Shown one piece after another: positions 9,761 to 17,766 of a stretch of DNA of 64,000 nucleotides; the first letter of the stretch is position 1; every line of letters starts with the position of its first letter. The stretch is taken from the NCBI GenBank assembly GCA_029552945.1, contig JAKPDD010000048.1, positions 33,553 through 97,552 on the forward strand, written 5' to 3'. Position numbers and translations under genes: made by a program. The notes under the pieces are model-generated. The model saw only the letters and a program-made list of their open reading frames with translations, was not told the DNA's origin and ran no database searches. This DNA comes from Spirochaetota bacterium (GTDB lineage Bacteria; Spirochaetota; GWB1-36-13; JAKPDD01).

Positions 9761-10397
9761 AGTCTTGAAAAAGAGGTGGAGCCCACCTACCTTTTATAGT
9801 TTCAAACTCATTATTTATCAAAATAATTTTTTCAAATTCACTTCGTGAGATAAAGAAGGCACCGAAAGACTTAAAAGTATCAGTATAGACCTGACAATCT
9901 ATGAGTATAAAACCAAGTCTTTTAAGATTAAGGGCAAGGTTAACAAATGCAAGTTTTGATGTATTTTCCATAGTATGAAACATGGATTCACCAAAAAATA
10001 TTTTTCCAAGTGATATACCATAAAGACCACCTACAAGCTTATTATTATAATACACTTCAACAGAATGTGCATATCCCATTTTATTTAATTTTGTATATGT
10101 AGTTATAAACTCTTCTGTTATCCATGTATCATCCCTTGTATTTTTACACATATTTATAACTGAAGAAAAAGCAGTATCATATTTTATTTTAAAACAGTCT
10201 GATTTTTTTAAAAACTTCCTTAAGGTTCTGTTTATATAAATATTATCTGGTTTTAATACAAACCTTTCTCTTGGTGACCACCATATAGGAAAAGGATCAG
10301 ACTGCCATGGAAAAGCACCCATCCTGTAATATTTTATAACATTTGAGGGTGTAATAAGAGGTCCAATAAATGCAATATCATCTTTTGTGTAAATCAT
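9744..10397 (-). CDS. aat: Leucyl/phenylalanyl-tRNA-protein transferase Aat
   Basis: A 217-residue N-degron enzyme that adds Leu or Phe from aminoacyl-tRNA to proteins with N-terminal Arg or Lys. Visible family motifs are VIKYYRMGAFPW, IWWSPRERFVL, GGLYGISLGKIFFGESMF and FILIDCQVYTDTFKSFGA. Length is typical. It converges on htpG and overlaps its 3' end by 17 nt. The 144 nt between it and the rpmA stop hold only the rpmA terminator. No clpS or clpA is in the window. Confidence 0.93.
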   Translation of the reverse strand: MIYTKDDIAFIGPLITPSNVIKYYRMGAFPWQSDPFPIWWSPRERFVLKPDNIYINRTLRKFLKKSDCFKIKYDTAFSSVINMCKNTRDDTWITEEFITTYTKLNKMGYAHSVEVYYNNKLVGGLYGISLGKIFFGESMFHTMENTSKLAFVNLALNLKRLGFILIDCQVYTDTFKSFGAFFISRSEFEKIILINNEFETIKGRWAPPLFQDSICLL

Positions 10398-10516
10398 ATT
10401 TATCTTAATATAAAATTTTTAGATGAAAATTTATAAAGGTTCTGCTTTTAATAGATAGAAAATTTAAATATGAAATCAGGAATAGAATAAGATTATGATA
10501 AAATAAAATTAAAAAA

Positions 10517-10534
10517 GCCTTGAAGAATCAAGGC
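10517..10534 (-). terminator. Rho-independent terminator of rplU-prp-rpmA
   Basis: On the minus strand GCCTTG, a six-base loop, then CAAGGC forms a perfect 6-bp GC-containing stem, directly followed by TTTTTTAATTTT (10516-10505). It lies about 8 nt after the rpmA stop, in the expected place and orientation. Confidence 0.85.
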
Positions 10535-10541
10535 CATAAGA

Positions 10542-10805
10542 TTAGTTTTCGTTTACTGGATATATTGATATTTTCTTTTTTGTTTTTCTATATTTTTCAA
10601 ACTTTACAACACCATCAGACAATGCAAAAAGTGTAAAGTCTCTACCCAAACCAACATTACTACCAGGAAAGAACTTTGTTCCTCTCTGCCTTACAAGTAT
10701 TTCACCTGCCTTTACAAACTGGCCACCAAATCTTTTTACACCAAGTCTTTTTGATATACTATCTCTACCATTCTTACTTGACCCACCACCCTTCTTATGA
10801 GCCAT
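10542..10805 (-). CDS. rpmA: 50S ribosomal protein L27
   Basis: An 87-residue L27 with the hallmark [16 protein letters not shown] and the core [21 protein letters not shown]27 sits near the peptidyl-transferase centre. The start is fixed by AGGAGGAG a few bases upstream, so the protein has no N-terminal extension. That matters because in Firmicutes a Prp protease, encoded between rplU and rpmA as here, removes such an extension. It is followed by a strong terminator. Confidence 0.97.
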   Translation of the reverse strand: MAHKKGGGSSKNGRDSISKRLGVKRFGGQFVKAGEILVRQRGTKFFPGSNVGLGRDFTLFALSDGVVKFEKYRKTKKKISIYPVNEN

Positions 10806-10821
10806 AAACTCCTCCTAAATT

Positions 10822-11132
10822 TTATTTATTTCCTTTTTTATAAAAAACTTTTATTTTATCAGAATACTCATTTTCAAAAACCCTTAAGGTTGCATAAAGT
10901 GTTTTAACTAAAATTAAACCTTCGGGTTCATTTATATCTAAAATAGATATATACCCATCCTTCTTTACAACTTTTTTTTTAAGTTCAAAACACCATTTAT
11001 TCCTATCTCAAACATTTGAACAACACTTGAGACACCAGCACAAACTAAGTCATGCCCTTTATTTCCACCAGCATGCCCGCTTATTTCAATAGATAAGCTT
11101 CCATCAAAGTCTAAAAATACTGCTTCAATCAT
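10822..11132 (-). CDS. prp: Ribosomal-processing cysteine protease Prp homologue, reading frame broken at an A9 run
   Basis: Missing from the ORF track because the frame is interrupted. From the ATG at 11132, which overlaps the rplU stop as TAATG, the frame encodes 55 residues including the Prp active-site region SGHAGGNKGHDLVCAGVS (H20 and C31 visible), then stops at TAA after KKKL. Adding one base in the A9 run (10972-10980) gives a 103-residue protein of normal Prp length. It continues DGYISILDINEPEGL and ends SDKIKVFYKKGNK, with its stop at 10822-10824 just before the rpmA ribosome site. Causes could be sequencing error, pseudogenisation, transcriptional slippage or programmed frameshifting. 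Confidence 0.8.
10933..10977 (-). promoter_or_regulatory. Candidate -1 frameshift site in prp: slippery A AAA AAG plus downstream hairpin
   Basis: In the zero frame of prp the codons TTA AAA AAA AAG TTG TAA contain the dnaX-type heptamer A AAA AAG (10977-10971). A -1 slip there yields exactly the downstream Prp frame, and the zero-frame stop follows one codon later. A perfect 8-bp stem with a 3-nt loop (TATATCTA ttt TAGATATA, 10951-10933) lies 19 nt downstream. That spacer is longer than in E. coli dnaX and the stem is AT-rich. The same heptamer occurs harmlessly in the SpoU gene, so the motif alone proves nothing. Confidence 0.35.
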
Positions 11133-11443
11133 TATGCAATAATATCTTCAATAACAAGTTTATGATATTTTTGTCTGTGCCCTTTTTTCTTTCTGTATCC
11201 TTTCTTAGCTCTAAACTTAAAAACTATTAGTTTTTTACCTTTAACCTCTTTTTCAAGTTTTGCTTTAATTTTTACACCATCTACATAAGGAGAACCTATC
11301 TTTACAATATTTCCATTGTTATAATACAGAACCTTATCCAATTCTACAACATCACCCTCATTTGCATCTAAAAGGTCAACATATACCTCTTTTCCTTTTT
11401 CAACTTTATATTGATGTCCTTTTATATCAACTATAGCGTACAT
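11132..11443 (-). CDS. rplU: 50S ribosomal protein L21
   Basis: A 103-residue L21 beginning MYAIVDIKGHQYKVEKGKE, with KVLYYNNGNIVKIGSPYVDG and the rRNA-binding tail FKFRAKKGYRKKKGHRQKY. The track start at 11464 adds MMMQGGN, but AAGGAGG lies inside that stretch, so the ATG at 11443 is the real start. It is the first gene of rplU-prp-rpmA and its stop overlaps the prp start by 1 nt. It diverges from the STAS gene across an AT-rich 209-nt region. Confidence 0.95.
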   Translation of the reverse strand: MYAIVDIKGHQYKVEKGKEVYVDLLDANEGDVVELDKVLYYNNGNIVKIGSPYVDGVKIKAKLEKEVKGKKLIVFKFRAKKGYRKKKGHRQKYHKLVIEDIIA

Positions 11444-11652
11444 ATTTCCTCCTTGCATCATCAAAAAAACTGATTAAAAATTAATAAAATTCTTGTAAAA
11501 TACAAAATTTTGAATAAATATTATTAATAATAACAAACAATCTATAAGAAATTTAACTATATAAAAAATTTAACTAAAAGATATTAATTATTAAGTATAA
11601 ATTTATTTAAATTTTATTTAAACTAATTAAAAAATAAATAAAAGGAGAAAAT

Positions 11653-11991
11653 ATGGAACTAAAAATAGATTTCATCAAAGACAACAATATTGTAATAGCA
11701 AAAGTAGAAGGTATTTTGGATGCACATTATGCCCCACAGTTTGAAAAAAAATTATCTGATTATGTAAAACAGATAAATAATAATCTAATAATAGACCTTT
11801 CGGGTGTCTCACATATAGCATCTGCTGGTTTTGGTGCATTAATGCCAATTAAAAATATACAAGACTCTAAAGGAAAAAAAATAGTACTTTCTGGACTTAA
11901 TGATAATGTAAAAAAAATATTTAATTTATTAGGATTCAGTAATGTTATAAAAGAATATAAGAATATTGAAGAAGCTAAATCATCATTATGA
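11653..11991 (+). CDS. STAS-domain anti-anti-sigma factor (RsbV/SpoIIAA-like)
   Basis: A 112-residue single STAS domain. The phosphorylation loop is LIIDLSGVSHIASAGFGAL, with serines in the SpoIIAA/RsbV positions. Family members, when unphosphorylated, bind and sequester an RsbW-type anti-sigma kinase. The next gene, overlapping by 4 nt, encodes such a kinase. The RsbU-like phosphatase at 339-1718 is a candidate reactivator. No sigma factor is in the window, so the output may be sigma or another target. The start has AAAGGAG 6 nt upstream. Confidence 0.88.
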   Translation: MELKIDFIKDNNIVIAKVEGILDAHYAPQFEKKLSDYVKQINNNLIIDLSGVSHIASAGFGALMPIKNIQDSKGKKIVLSGLNDNVKKIFNLLGFSNVIKEYKNIEEAKSSL

Positions 11992-12401
11992 TAAAAATAA
12001 AGTTAAATATTGAACCAAATATAGAATCTCTTGAGAAAACAAGAGAAAGTGTAAATAATGCTATCATTCAGTTAGTTGGTGATCAGCCATGGCTCTATGA
12101 ATTAAATCTTGCAATAGAGGAGGTTATAGTAAATATAATAGACCATGGTTCAAAGGCTGTAACAATAAATGTTACACTTGAAAGAAAAAATAATGAACTT
12201 GTTGTAGAAATAATAGATACAAGTATACCATTTGATATAACAAAAAAAGAGGTCCCAGACCTACAAAAACACTATAGAGAATACAAGAATAGAGGACTTG
12301 GAGTATTTTTAATAAAAAATATTGCTGATAACCTCAAATATAGATATGAAAATGGTAAAAATATATTGACAATAATAAAAAGGATCGAGGCAAAATGCTA
12401 A
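11988..12401 (+). CDS. RsbW-like serine kinase / anti-sigma factor (HATPase)
   Basis: A 137-residue GHKL ATPase of the RsbW/SpoIIAB family. The N-box ELNLAIEEVIVNIIDHGS, the EIIDTSIPFD segment and the G-box NRGLGVFLIKNIADNLKY are clear. These kinases phosphorylate a STAS partner and bind a sigma factor. It overlaps the STAS gene by 4 nt and the following lipoprotein gene by 7 nt, so all three are probably co-translated. The direct target is not encoded nearby. Confidence 0.85.
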   Translation: MIKIKLNIEPNIESLEKTRESVNNAIIQLVGDQPWLYELNLAIEEVIVNIIDHGSKAVTINVTLERKNNELVVEIIDTSIPFDITKKEVPDLQKHYREYKNRGLGVFLIKNIADNLKYRYENGKNILTIIKRIEAKC

Positions 12402-13102
12402 GAAAATATTTATATTCATTATTTATATTAATAGTTTTAATTATTAATATTATATCCTGTAGTTCCCAATACACCAGACCTTATGATGAAGCAACTGAGG
12501 AATATGAAAATAAAAATTATGATAATTCACTTAAAAAATATAGAGAGTTCCTGGGTTACAATATAATAAATAATAAAGAAGTTTTTGATACATATTTAAA
12601 AATAGCAGAAATATACGCAAAAAAAAATAGACCTGATCTTTCTTATAACTACCTTAATGAAGCAAAAAATCACATTATAGCAATAGAAGATAAAAAAATA
12701 AGAAATGAATATATTAACAAAATAGAACAACTAAAAAAATCTATATTAGCTTCAATAAAAGAGAGCAAAAAAAATAAAGATATATCAAAAGTAGAAAAAA
12801 TATACCAGACAGCTATAAATTTTTATAATAAAAAAGATTATCTATCAACATATAAGTATTTAAAGTTAATAGAAGATTCAAATTATAAAGAAACTAATAA
12901 AATTCTTGATGAAATAGAAGAAATTGTAAATAAAACGCTTGATAATATGTTTAAGGAAGGATTTAATTTATACACAAATGGAGATTATAAAGAAGCATTA
13001 AATATATTTGAAAAAATATTATCAATAAACCCTGAACATAAAGAGGCTTTATATTACAAAGAAAATTCAATAAAAAAAATAAAAGTATTGGAGAGTATGT
13101 AA
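12395..13102 (+). CDS. TPR-containing lipoprotein
   Basis: A 235-residue protein with a lipoprotein signal: a basic start, a hydrophobic stretch (residues 6-20) and lipobox IISC with C22 as the likely lipidated residue. The rest is helical with tetratricopeptide-like repeats; the clearest is GFNLYTNGDYKEALNIFEKILSINPEHKEALYYK at the C-terminus. It probably acts as a periplasmic or outer-membrane scaffold. It overlaps the RsbW-like gene by 7 nt and pyrE by 1 nt. Confidence 0.75.
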   Translation: MLRKYLYSLFILIVLIINIISCSSQYTRPYDEATEEYENKNYDNSLKKYREFLGYNIINNKEVFDTYLKIAEIYAKKNRPDLSYNYLNEAKNHIIAIEDKKIRNEYINKIEQLKKSILASIKESKKNKDISKVEKIYQTAINFYNKKDYLSTYKYLKLIEDSNYKETNKILDEIEEIVNKTLDNMFKEGFNLYTNGDYKEALNIFEKILSINPEHKEALYYKENSIKKIKVLESM

Positions 13103-13668
13103 TGGAAGATAAAAAAAAATTATTAAATTATATTGCTAAAAACTCTTTTAAGTACAGTGAAGAACCAATATTTAAATTACAATCAGGTAAAATGAGTAAT
13201 TACTATATAAACCTCAAAGTAACAACACTAAATCCACAAACTTTATGGATAATAGGAAAACTTGTTTATGAAATACTAAAAGACAAAGATATAGAGGCTG
13301 TTGGTGGTCTTACATTAGGAGCTGACCCAATAGCAATAGCAACATCTCTGTATGCAATAAATCAAGGTAAAAATATATATCCTTTCATAGTAAGAAAAGA
13401 GGCAAAGTCTCATGGAACAAAAAAACTTATTGAATGTGCATTTGAAAACAAGCCTTCTGTTTTTGTAATAGATGATGTTATTACTACAGGTGGTTCAACA
13501 ATAAAAGCAATAGAATCCTGTATAACAGAGGGTTTTAATGTAAAAGGGGTTGTATGTATTGTTGATAGAATGGAAGGTGGAAAAGAAAATATTGAAAATA
13601 ATTATAAAATCCCTGTATTTTCTCTTTTTACAAAAGAAGATATATTTCAGGAATACAAAAAAAATTAA
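13102..13668 (+). CDS. pyrE: Orotate phosphoribosyltransferase PyrE
   Basis: A 188-residue type I phosphoribosyltransferase. The PRPP-binding motif VFVIDDVITTGGSTIKAIES, the N-terminal FKLQSGKMSNYYINLK and the catalytic-loop RKEAKSHGTKK are present. It makes OMP from orotate and PRPP in pyrimidine synthesis. It starts at the end of the TPR lipoprotein gene. The run of nine A near its start (13111-13119) is in frame and intact, a useful contrast to prp. No other pyr genes are nearby. Confidence 0.93.
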   Translation: MEDKKKLLNYIAKNSFKYSEEPIFKLQSGKMSNYYINLKVTTLNPQTLWIIGKLVYEILKDKDIEAVGGLTLGADPIAIATSLYAINQGKNIYPFIVRKEAKSHGTKKLIECAFENKPSVFVIDDVITTGGSTIKAIESCITEGFNVKGVVCIVDRMEGGKENIENNYKIPVFSLFTKEDIFQEYKKN

Positions 13669-13714
13669 AAGATAACTTTTAAATCTTACAAATAACAAAA
13701 GAGATATTAAAATT

Positions 13715-14308
13715 ATGAAAAAAGTAGTAAAAAGAATTACTATAATATTGTTTATTTTTATAATTATGGTAACATTAAGTACACTATTTGTAGTATTTTT
13801 CCCAAGAACAAATATCAATGAAAATGTATATGAGTATGGAATAGTATTTGGTGCTGCAATAAGACCAAAAAATAATATGTCAGATACACTGAAAAGTAGG
13901 ATGAATAGAGCCTTAGAATTATATCATAGAGGAATAATAAAAAAATTAATATTTACAGGTGCTAAAGATAACCAGATAAGACCAGGTGAACCTATGGTAA
14001 TGAAAGCATATGCAATAAAAAATATGGTAAATGAGAATGATATAATACTTGATGAAAAAGGCGACAATACTTTCAAAAGTATTTTAAACATTAACGAATA
14101 TATAAGCGACTCATCATCAAAAGTCTTTATAAGTAGCAACTTTCATATTCCAAGAATATATATAACAGCTAAAATTTTGGGAGTAAAAAACTTTTATATT
14201 GATTCGTCTGTCAGTGAAAGTGAAAAAATAGTATTTCTTGTATTTAGAGAGTCATTAGCAATATGGTATTACACATTTTTATCTATTTTTTATAAAATTT
14301 TCGTATAA
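13715..14308 (+). CDS. DUF218 (YdcF/SanA-like) membrane-anchored protein
   Basis: A 197-residue protein with one N-terminal transmembrane helix (residues about 8-30) and an extracytoplasmic DUF218 domain: YGIVFGAAIRPKNNMSDTLKSRMNRALELY, KKLIFTGAKDN, ILDEKGDNTFKSILN and VFISSNFHIPR. This matches the SanA/YdcF family, linked to envelope integrity or murein precursor metabolism; the exact reaction is not established. It lies 46 nt after pyrE and 6 nt before the SpoU methylase gene. Confidence 0.75.
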   Translation: MKKVVKRITIILFIFIIMVTLSTLFVVFFPRTNINENVYEYGIVFGAAIRPKNNMSDTLKSRMNRALELYHRGIIKKLIFTGAKDNQIRPGEPMVMKAYAIKNMVNENDIILDEKGDNTFKSILNINEYISDSSSKVFISSNFHIPRIYITAKILGVKNFYIDSSVSESEKIVFLVFRESLAIWYYTFLSIFYKIFV

Positions 14309-14314
14309 GATATT

Positions 14315-15061
14315 ATGGGATTTACAAAAAAAAAGTTTTTAAAAATATCAACAAACTCAAAATTAAAAAAAATAGGCTTTTTTTTAAAAGAATATATTAC
14401 AACTGAAAAAAAAGAGTTATTAGAAACATCAAAATTACTTATTGAATGGTTAAGAGAAATAGATAATATATCTTTGAAATTGCCTGAAAATAGATATGAA
14501 GCTGGAATATTGTACCATAAAATATTATCTATACTTAACAAATCAGTATATGAAGATATATATCCATACGACGACACAGGAAAAGAAAGAAAAATATTTG
14601 AGATAGCTCTAATACTTGACAATTTAAGGTCTCCCCATAATGTTGGTTCAATAATAAGAACATCAGAAGGATTAGGAGTAAAAAAAATAATACTTACTGG
14701 AATAACGCCAAGAACTGATAATCCTAAAGTTAAAAGAGTCTCAATGAACAGTATTGTAGATACAGTATATATCGAAAGAACAGAAGATGCGGTAGAATTA
14801 ATGAAAAAAGATAATTATAAAATAGTAGCTATTGAAAAAACCAAAAAATCTATACCATACAACAATTTTTTTATAGAAAGACCATGTTTTATATTTGGTA
14901 ATGAAGAGTTTGGAATAAGTCAATCAATTCTTGAAATGTCAGAATATATAGTACATATACCTATGTACGGTATAAAAAACTCTCTTAATGTATCTGTTGC
15001 AACAGGTATAATAATAAGTAATTATCTTAATCTATATTTTAAAAATATTAATAATATATAA
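14315..15061 (+). CDS. TrmH/SpoU-family RNA 2'-O-methyltransferase
   Basis: A 248-residue SPOUT methyltransferase. An N-terminal helical region (about 1-95) precedes the catalytic domain, which carries the three SpoU motifs: LDNLRSPHNVGSIIRTSEGLG, FIFGNEEFGIS and NSLNVSVATGIIISNYL. The last two form the SAM-binding trefoil knot. It could modify rRNA (RlmB-like) or tRNA (TrmH-like); sequence alone does not decide. An in-frame A9 run lies near the start and contains A AAA AAG without frame disruption. Confidence 0.85.
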   Translation: MGFTKKKFLKISTNSKLKKIGFFLKEYITTEKKELLETSKLLIEWLREIDNISLKLPENRYEAGILYHKILSILNKSVYEDIYPYDDTGKERKIFEIALILDNLRSPHNVGSIIRTSEGLGVKKIILTGITPRTDNPKVKRVSMNSIVDTVYIERTEDAVELMKKDNYKIVAIEKTKKSIPYNNFFIERPCFIFGNEEFGISQSILEMSEYIVHIPMYGIKNSLNVSVATGIIISNYLNLYFKNINNI

Positions 15062-15105
15062 AATAAACTCGAAAATTATATAAAAAACATAAACAGGAAA
15101 ATAAA

Positions 15106-15795
15106 ATGAGAAAAAAATTACCATATCTATTAATAATAACAGGTATAATATTAATAGAATGTACCCCAAAGGTAAAAGAAAAACCGTCAGTAGAAAATAA
15201 AGATGAAGGGAAAACAGTAACAGAATTCGAAAAAGATTTAAGTGATTATAACAGCATAATTAATGACTTTAATATTAAGAATGATATATACAGGTTTATA
15301 AAATATGAAAAATCAGAAAACAATATAGAATTAATAATATCAAAAATGAGTGAAATAATTGATAAAATATCAAAGAATAATAACGATGAAAGTTTAATAA
15401 ACTCATACTGGAAACTTTCAAAACAGTATGAAGAAATACTTACAAAAGAGTATAAAAAGGAAGAGATAAAAAACACACATATAAAAACAATAGAAAACAT
15501 AATTAAAGAATATTCTCATAAAGAAAATACCTTGAGGATAAGGATAGGAATGCTTAAAAGTAGAATAAATGATAATAATGAGATTGACTTTGAGTATGCA
15601 AATACATTACTGGATTATACAATAAACTCAATAAAAAACTTTGAAGAACAGAAAAATGTTTTGCTAAACCTTTCAAAAAATGGTTTTATTTGGATACCAA
15701 AAGAAAGTAAATCTTTTGAAGAATGCATGGAAAACAAAAAAAATTACCTGGTTTATATAGAAGACCAGTTTAAAACAGTAGCAAAATCATTGTAA
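15106..15795 (+). CDS. Hypothetical lipoprotein, helical
   Basis: A 229-residue protein with a signal peptide ending in lipobox LIEC (C19), followed by a charged low-complexity linker and a lysine/glutamate-rich, predicted helical body. I do not recognise a domain. It follows the SpoU gene by 44 nt and ends the plus-strand run that began at 11653. The 208 nt downstream separate it from convergent YggT and hold no clear terminator or gene. Confidence 0.6.
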   Translation: MRKKLPYLLIITGIILIECTPKVKEKPSVENKDEGKTVTEFEKDLSDYNSIINDFNIKNDIYRFIKYEKSENNIELIISKMSEIIDKISKNNNDESLINSYWKLSKQYEEILTKEYKKEEIKNTHIKTIENIIKEYSHKENTLRIRIGMLKSRINDNNEIDFEYANTLLDYTINSIKNFEEQKNVLLNLSKNGFIWIPKESKSFEECMENKKNYLVYIEDQFKTVAKSL

Positions 15796-16003
15796 ATCAA
15801 AATTTGAAATAAAAAAATTTGACAATAATAAAAATAATTTATCAATTCTTATACTGAATGAAAAATCATCTAAGAAATCTACTAGCAGGACTAAAATACA
15901 ATAATTAAAAATTTTGGAAATTGTAAGGACTCTTACTCAGAATTAATATAATACTGAAAATTAAATTATTTTTGTTCTAAAAATTTATAACTATAAAAAA
16001 ATA

Positions 16004-16300
16004 TTAAAATACAAAATAGAGTTTTAAAATAATATAGTCTATTAACTCTTTAGCTATATTAAGTAAAATAAAAACAACTATAACAGAAAGGTCTAAAAAA
16101 CCTATTACAAGGAATCTGAAAGTATTCCTTACTCTAATTAAAACCGGTTCAGTAATAGAATATATAAAATTTAACAAAGGATTTGAATAGTAATCCCTTA
16201 CAAACCAGGAAAGAATTATTCTTGCAATAAGTATAAGTTCATATATATTTAAAAAACTTCTCAAAATTAAAAGTATTGGTTTAAGGACAACTTCAATCAT
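16004..16300 (-). CDS. YggT family membrane protein
   Basis: A 98-residue integral membrane protein with two long hydrophobic segments and the family pattern LILIARIILSWFVRDYYSNPLLNFIYSITEPVL. YggT proteins are implicated in osmotic tolerance, chloroplast CCB3-like functions and cell-division neighbourhoods, without a defined activity. It begins 1 nt after the Hfq-like gene. It is the last gene of the minus-strand run 18998-16004. Confidence 0.82.
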   Translation of the reverse strand: MIEVVLKPILLILRSFLNIYELILIARIILSWFVRDYYSNPLLNFIYSITEPVLIRVRNTFRFLVIGFLDLSVIVVFILLNIAKELIDYIILKLYFVF

Positions 16301-16301
16301 A

Positions 16302-16562
16302 TTATATCTTCCTATAACCTTTTATAGCATGTTTATAAAAAAAATATTCAATATTATCTTTTTTTAAAATAACCCTACTTCTATCTATATCAATAAGTTC
16401 TCCTCTTATACTTTCACCATTTAAAAACATTAGTTCTATAGTTTTACCCTTATTCTCAACAAGAAAATTACCCTCTCTATCCTCAGAAACTATACTGTGT
16501 ACCTTATCCTCAAGTGTTTTAATTATTTTATCAAGTTCATTCTTAGCATCACTCTTATTCAT
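16302..16562 (-). CDS. Divergent Hfq-like Sm-fold protein
   Basis: An 86-residue protein whose residues 40-82 align by eye with the Hfq core. IELMFLNGESIRGELIDIDRSRVILKK corresponds to the Sm1 block (Hfq: [21 protein letters not shown]), and FFYKHAIKG matches the Sm2 signature YKHAI (residues 76-80). A 36-residue N-terminal helix-like extension replaces the short Hfq N-terminus. Hfq hexamers bind sRNAs and A/U-rich RNA. The Hfq assignment is mine from motif matching and its RNA-binding role is inference. It overlaps the upstream gene by 8 nt. Confidence 0.65.
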   Translation of the reverse strand: MNKSDAKNELDKIIKTLEDKVHSIVSEDREGNFLVENKGKTIELMFLNGESIRGELIDIDRSRVILKKDNIEYFFYKHAIKGYRKI

Positions 16563-17316
16563 TCTTCCCCTCCTTATTTTTTTCTAAATCTTTTTTATCT
16601 AAATTATCATTTTTTTCAGGACTTTTATCTTTTTCTGATTCTTCCTTTGTCTCCCTTTTACCTTTCTCCTCAATCAAACTCTCTTTTTCTTTTATATAAC
16701 TTTCCTTTAATTCAAGCAATCTCTTTTTTTCATCAAGTAATAATCTTAAAACCCCAAGTTCTTTTTTTTGTTTCTCAATACCTTTTTTCTCTATTTCTAT
16801 CTCTTCAAGTGGTTTACATATTACTTTTTGAGTCTCAAAAGTCCCTGTATAATCTTTTATAATATAATCAATTAGAAAGTCAATATTTACAGACTTTAAA
16901 CTCTTATTATAAATTTTATCAATTAAAACTGCTGCAATCTTATAATCTATTGGAGATTCTGATTTTAAAATATAATCAATAATTTTTTTTCCATTACTGT
17001 TTCTTTTCGTTTTATAATACATAAGTGAACTTAATAAAGCAGTATTATAAAATATATCGTCTTTAACTTTTGATCCTATTTTTTTAGCATAATCAATAAA
17101 ATTATCATAATCTTTTTTAAGAAAATAAATCCAACAATACAGATAAAAAAGCTCTCTTTTTTTAGACTCATCTACTTTTTGATTTTCATACTCTTTAAGG
17201 TAAGAATAAGCTATATCAAGGTCATTCTTCAGTATTAATTCCTCAACATTTTTAAAACTCTGTTCTGAAAAAGATACATTATAAATAAACAACAAGAAAA
17301 TAACCAATTTTTTCAT
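16555..17316 (-). CDS. Secreted helical-repeat protein with coiled-coil charged tail
   Basis: From the ATG at 17316 the product is 253 residues: signal peptide MKKLVIFLLFIYNVSFSEQ, then TPR-like helical repeats (residues about 20-170), then a coiled coil rich in K/E/L from about 180 and a very acidic/basic tail. I do not recognise the family. The track start at 17331 adds five residues, but the 17316 start lies 1 nt after the aroQ stop and has GGAAAAG upstream. It overlaps the Hfq-like gene by 8 nt. Confidence 0.6.
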   Translation of the reverse strand: MKKLVIFLLFIYNVSFSEQSFKNVEELILKNDLDIAYSYLKEYENQKVDESKKRELFYLYCWIYFLKKDYDNFIDYAKKIGSKVKDDIFYNTALLSSLMYYKTKRNSNGKKIIDYILKSESPIDYKIAAVLIDKIYNKSLKSVNIDFLIDYIIKDYTGTFETQKVICKPLEEIEIEKKGIEKQKKELGVLRLLLDEKKRLLELKESYIKEKESLIEEKGKRETKEESEKDKSPEKNDNLDKKDLEKNKEGKNE

Positions 17317-17317
17317 T

Positions 17318-17764
17318 TTATACTTTTCCATTTTTCTTTAAAAAATTAATAATACCATAAAAAGCAAGTACATAACCATATATTCCAAAACCAACTATCT
17401 GACCAATTGATATATCTTTAAAATAAGATCTTCTCCTGAATTTTTCTCTTTTATATATATTAGTTATATGAACCTCAACAAAAGGTATATTAACAGAAAG
17501 TATAGCATCCCTTATTGCAATAGAAGTATGGGTATATGCACCTGGATTTATTAGCATACCGTCGGCTTTAGCCCCCTCTTTCTGTATAAAATCTATTATC
17601 TCTCCTTCATGATTTGATTGAAAAAAAATAAGGTCAACCTTAAACTTTTTAGCTTTATCTAATAAAATTTTTTCAATATAATTTAAACTCTTTTTTCCAT
17701 ACTTATCTGGTTCTCTTTTTCCAAGCATATTAAGGTTAGGGCCATTAACTATAATTATTTTCAT
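17318..17764 (-). CDS. aroQ: 3-dehydroquinate dehydratase, type II
   Basis: A 148-residue shikimate-pathway enzyme from the ATG at 17764: MKIIIVNGPNLNMLGKREPDKYG contains the type II signature and catalytic tyrosine loop. FQSNHEGEIIDFI, LINPGAYTHTSIAIRDA and VEVHITN follow. The track start at 17800 adds 12 residues inside the ferredoxin gene; GGAAG 6 nt before 17764 supports the shorter form. It lies 2 nt after the ferredoxin gene. Confidence 0.94.
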   Translation of the reverse strand: MKIIIVNGPNLNMLGKREPDKYGKKSLNYIEKILLDKAKKFKVDLIFFQSNHEGEIIDFIQKEGAKADGMLINPGAYTHTSIAIRDAILSVNIPFVEVHITNIYKREKFRRRSYFKDISIGQIVGFGIYGYVLAFYGIINFLKKNGKV

Positions 17765-17766
17765 AA

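Noticed and set aside
13111-13119. A9 run at the start of pyrE as a second frameshift site
   Set aside because: The frame is intact through the run and PyrE is complete. It serves only as a control for the prp case.
15829-15870. TTGACA hexamer in the 208-nt gap before YggT
   Set aside because: It has no matching -10 at 16-18 nt and no gene follows on that strand.
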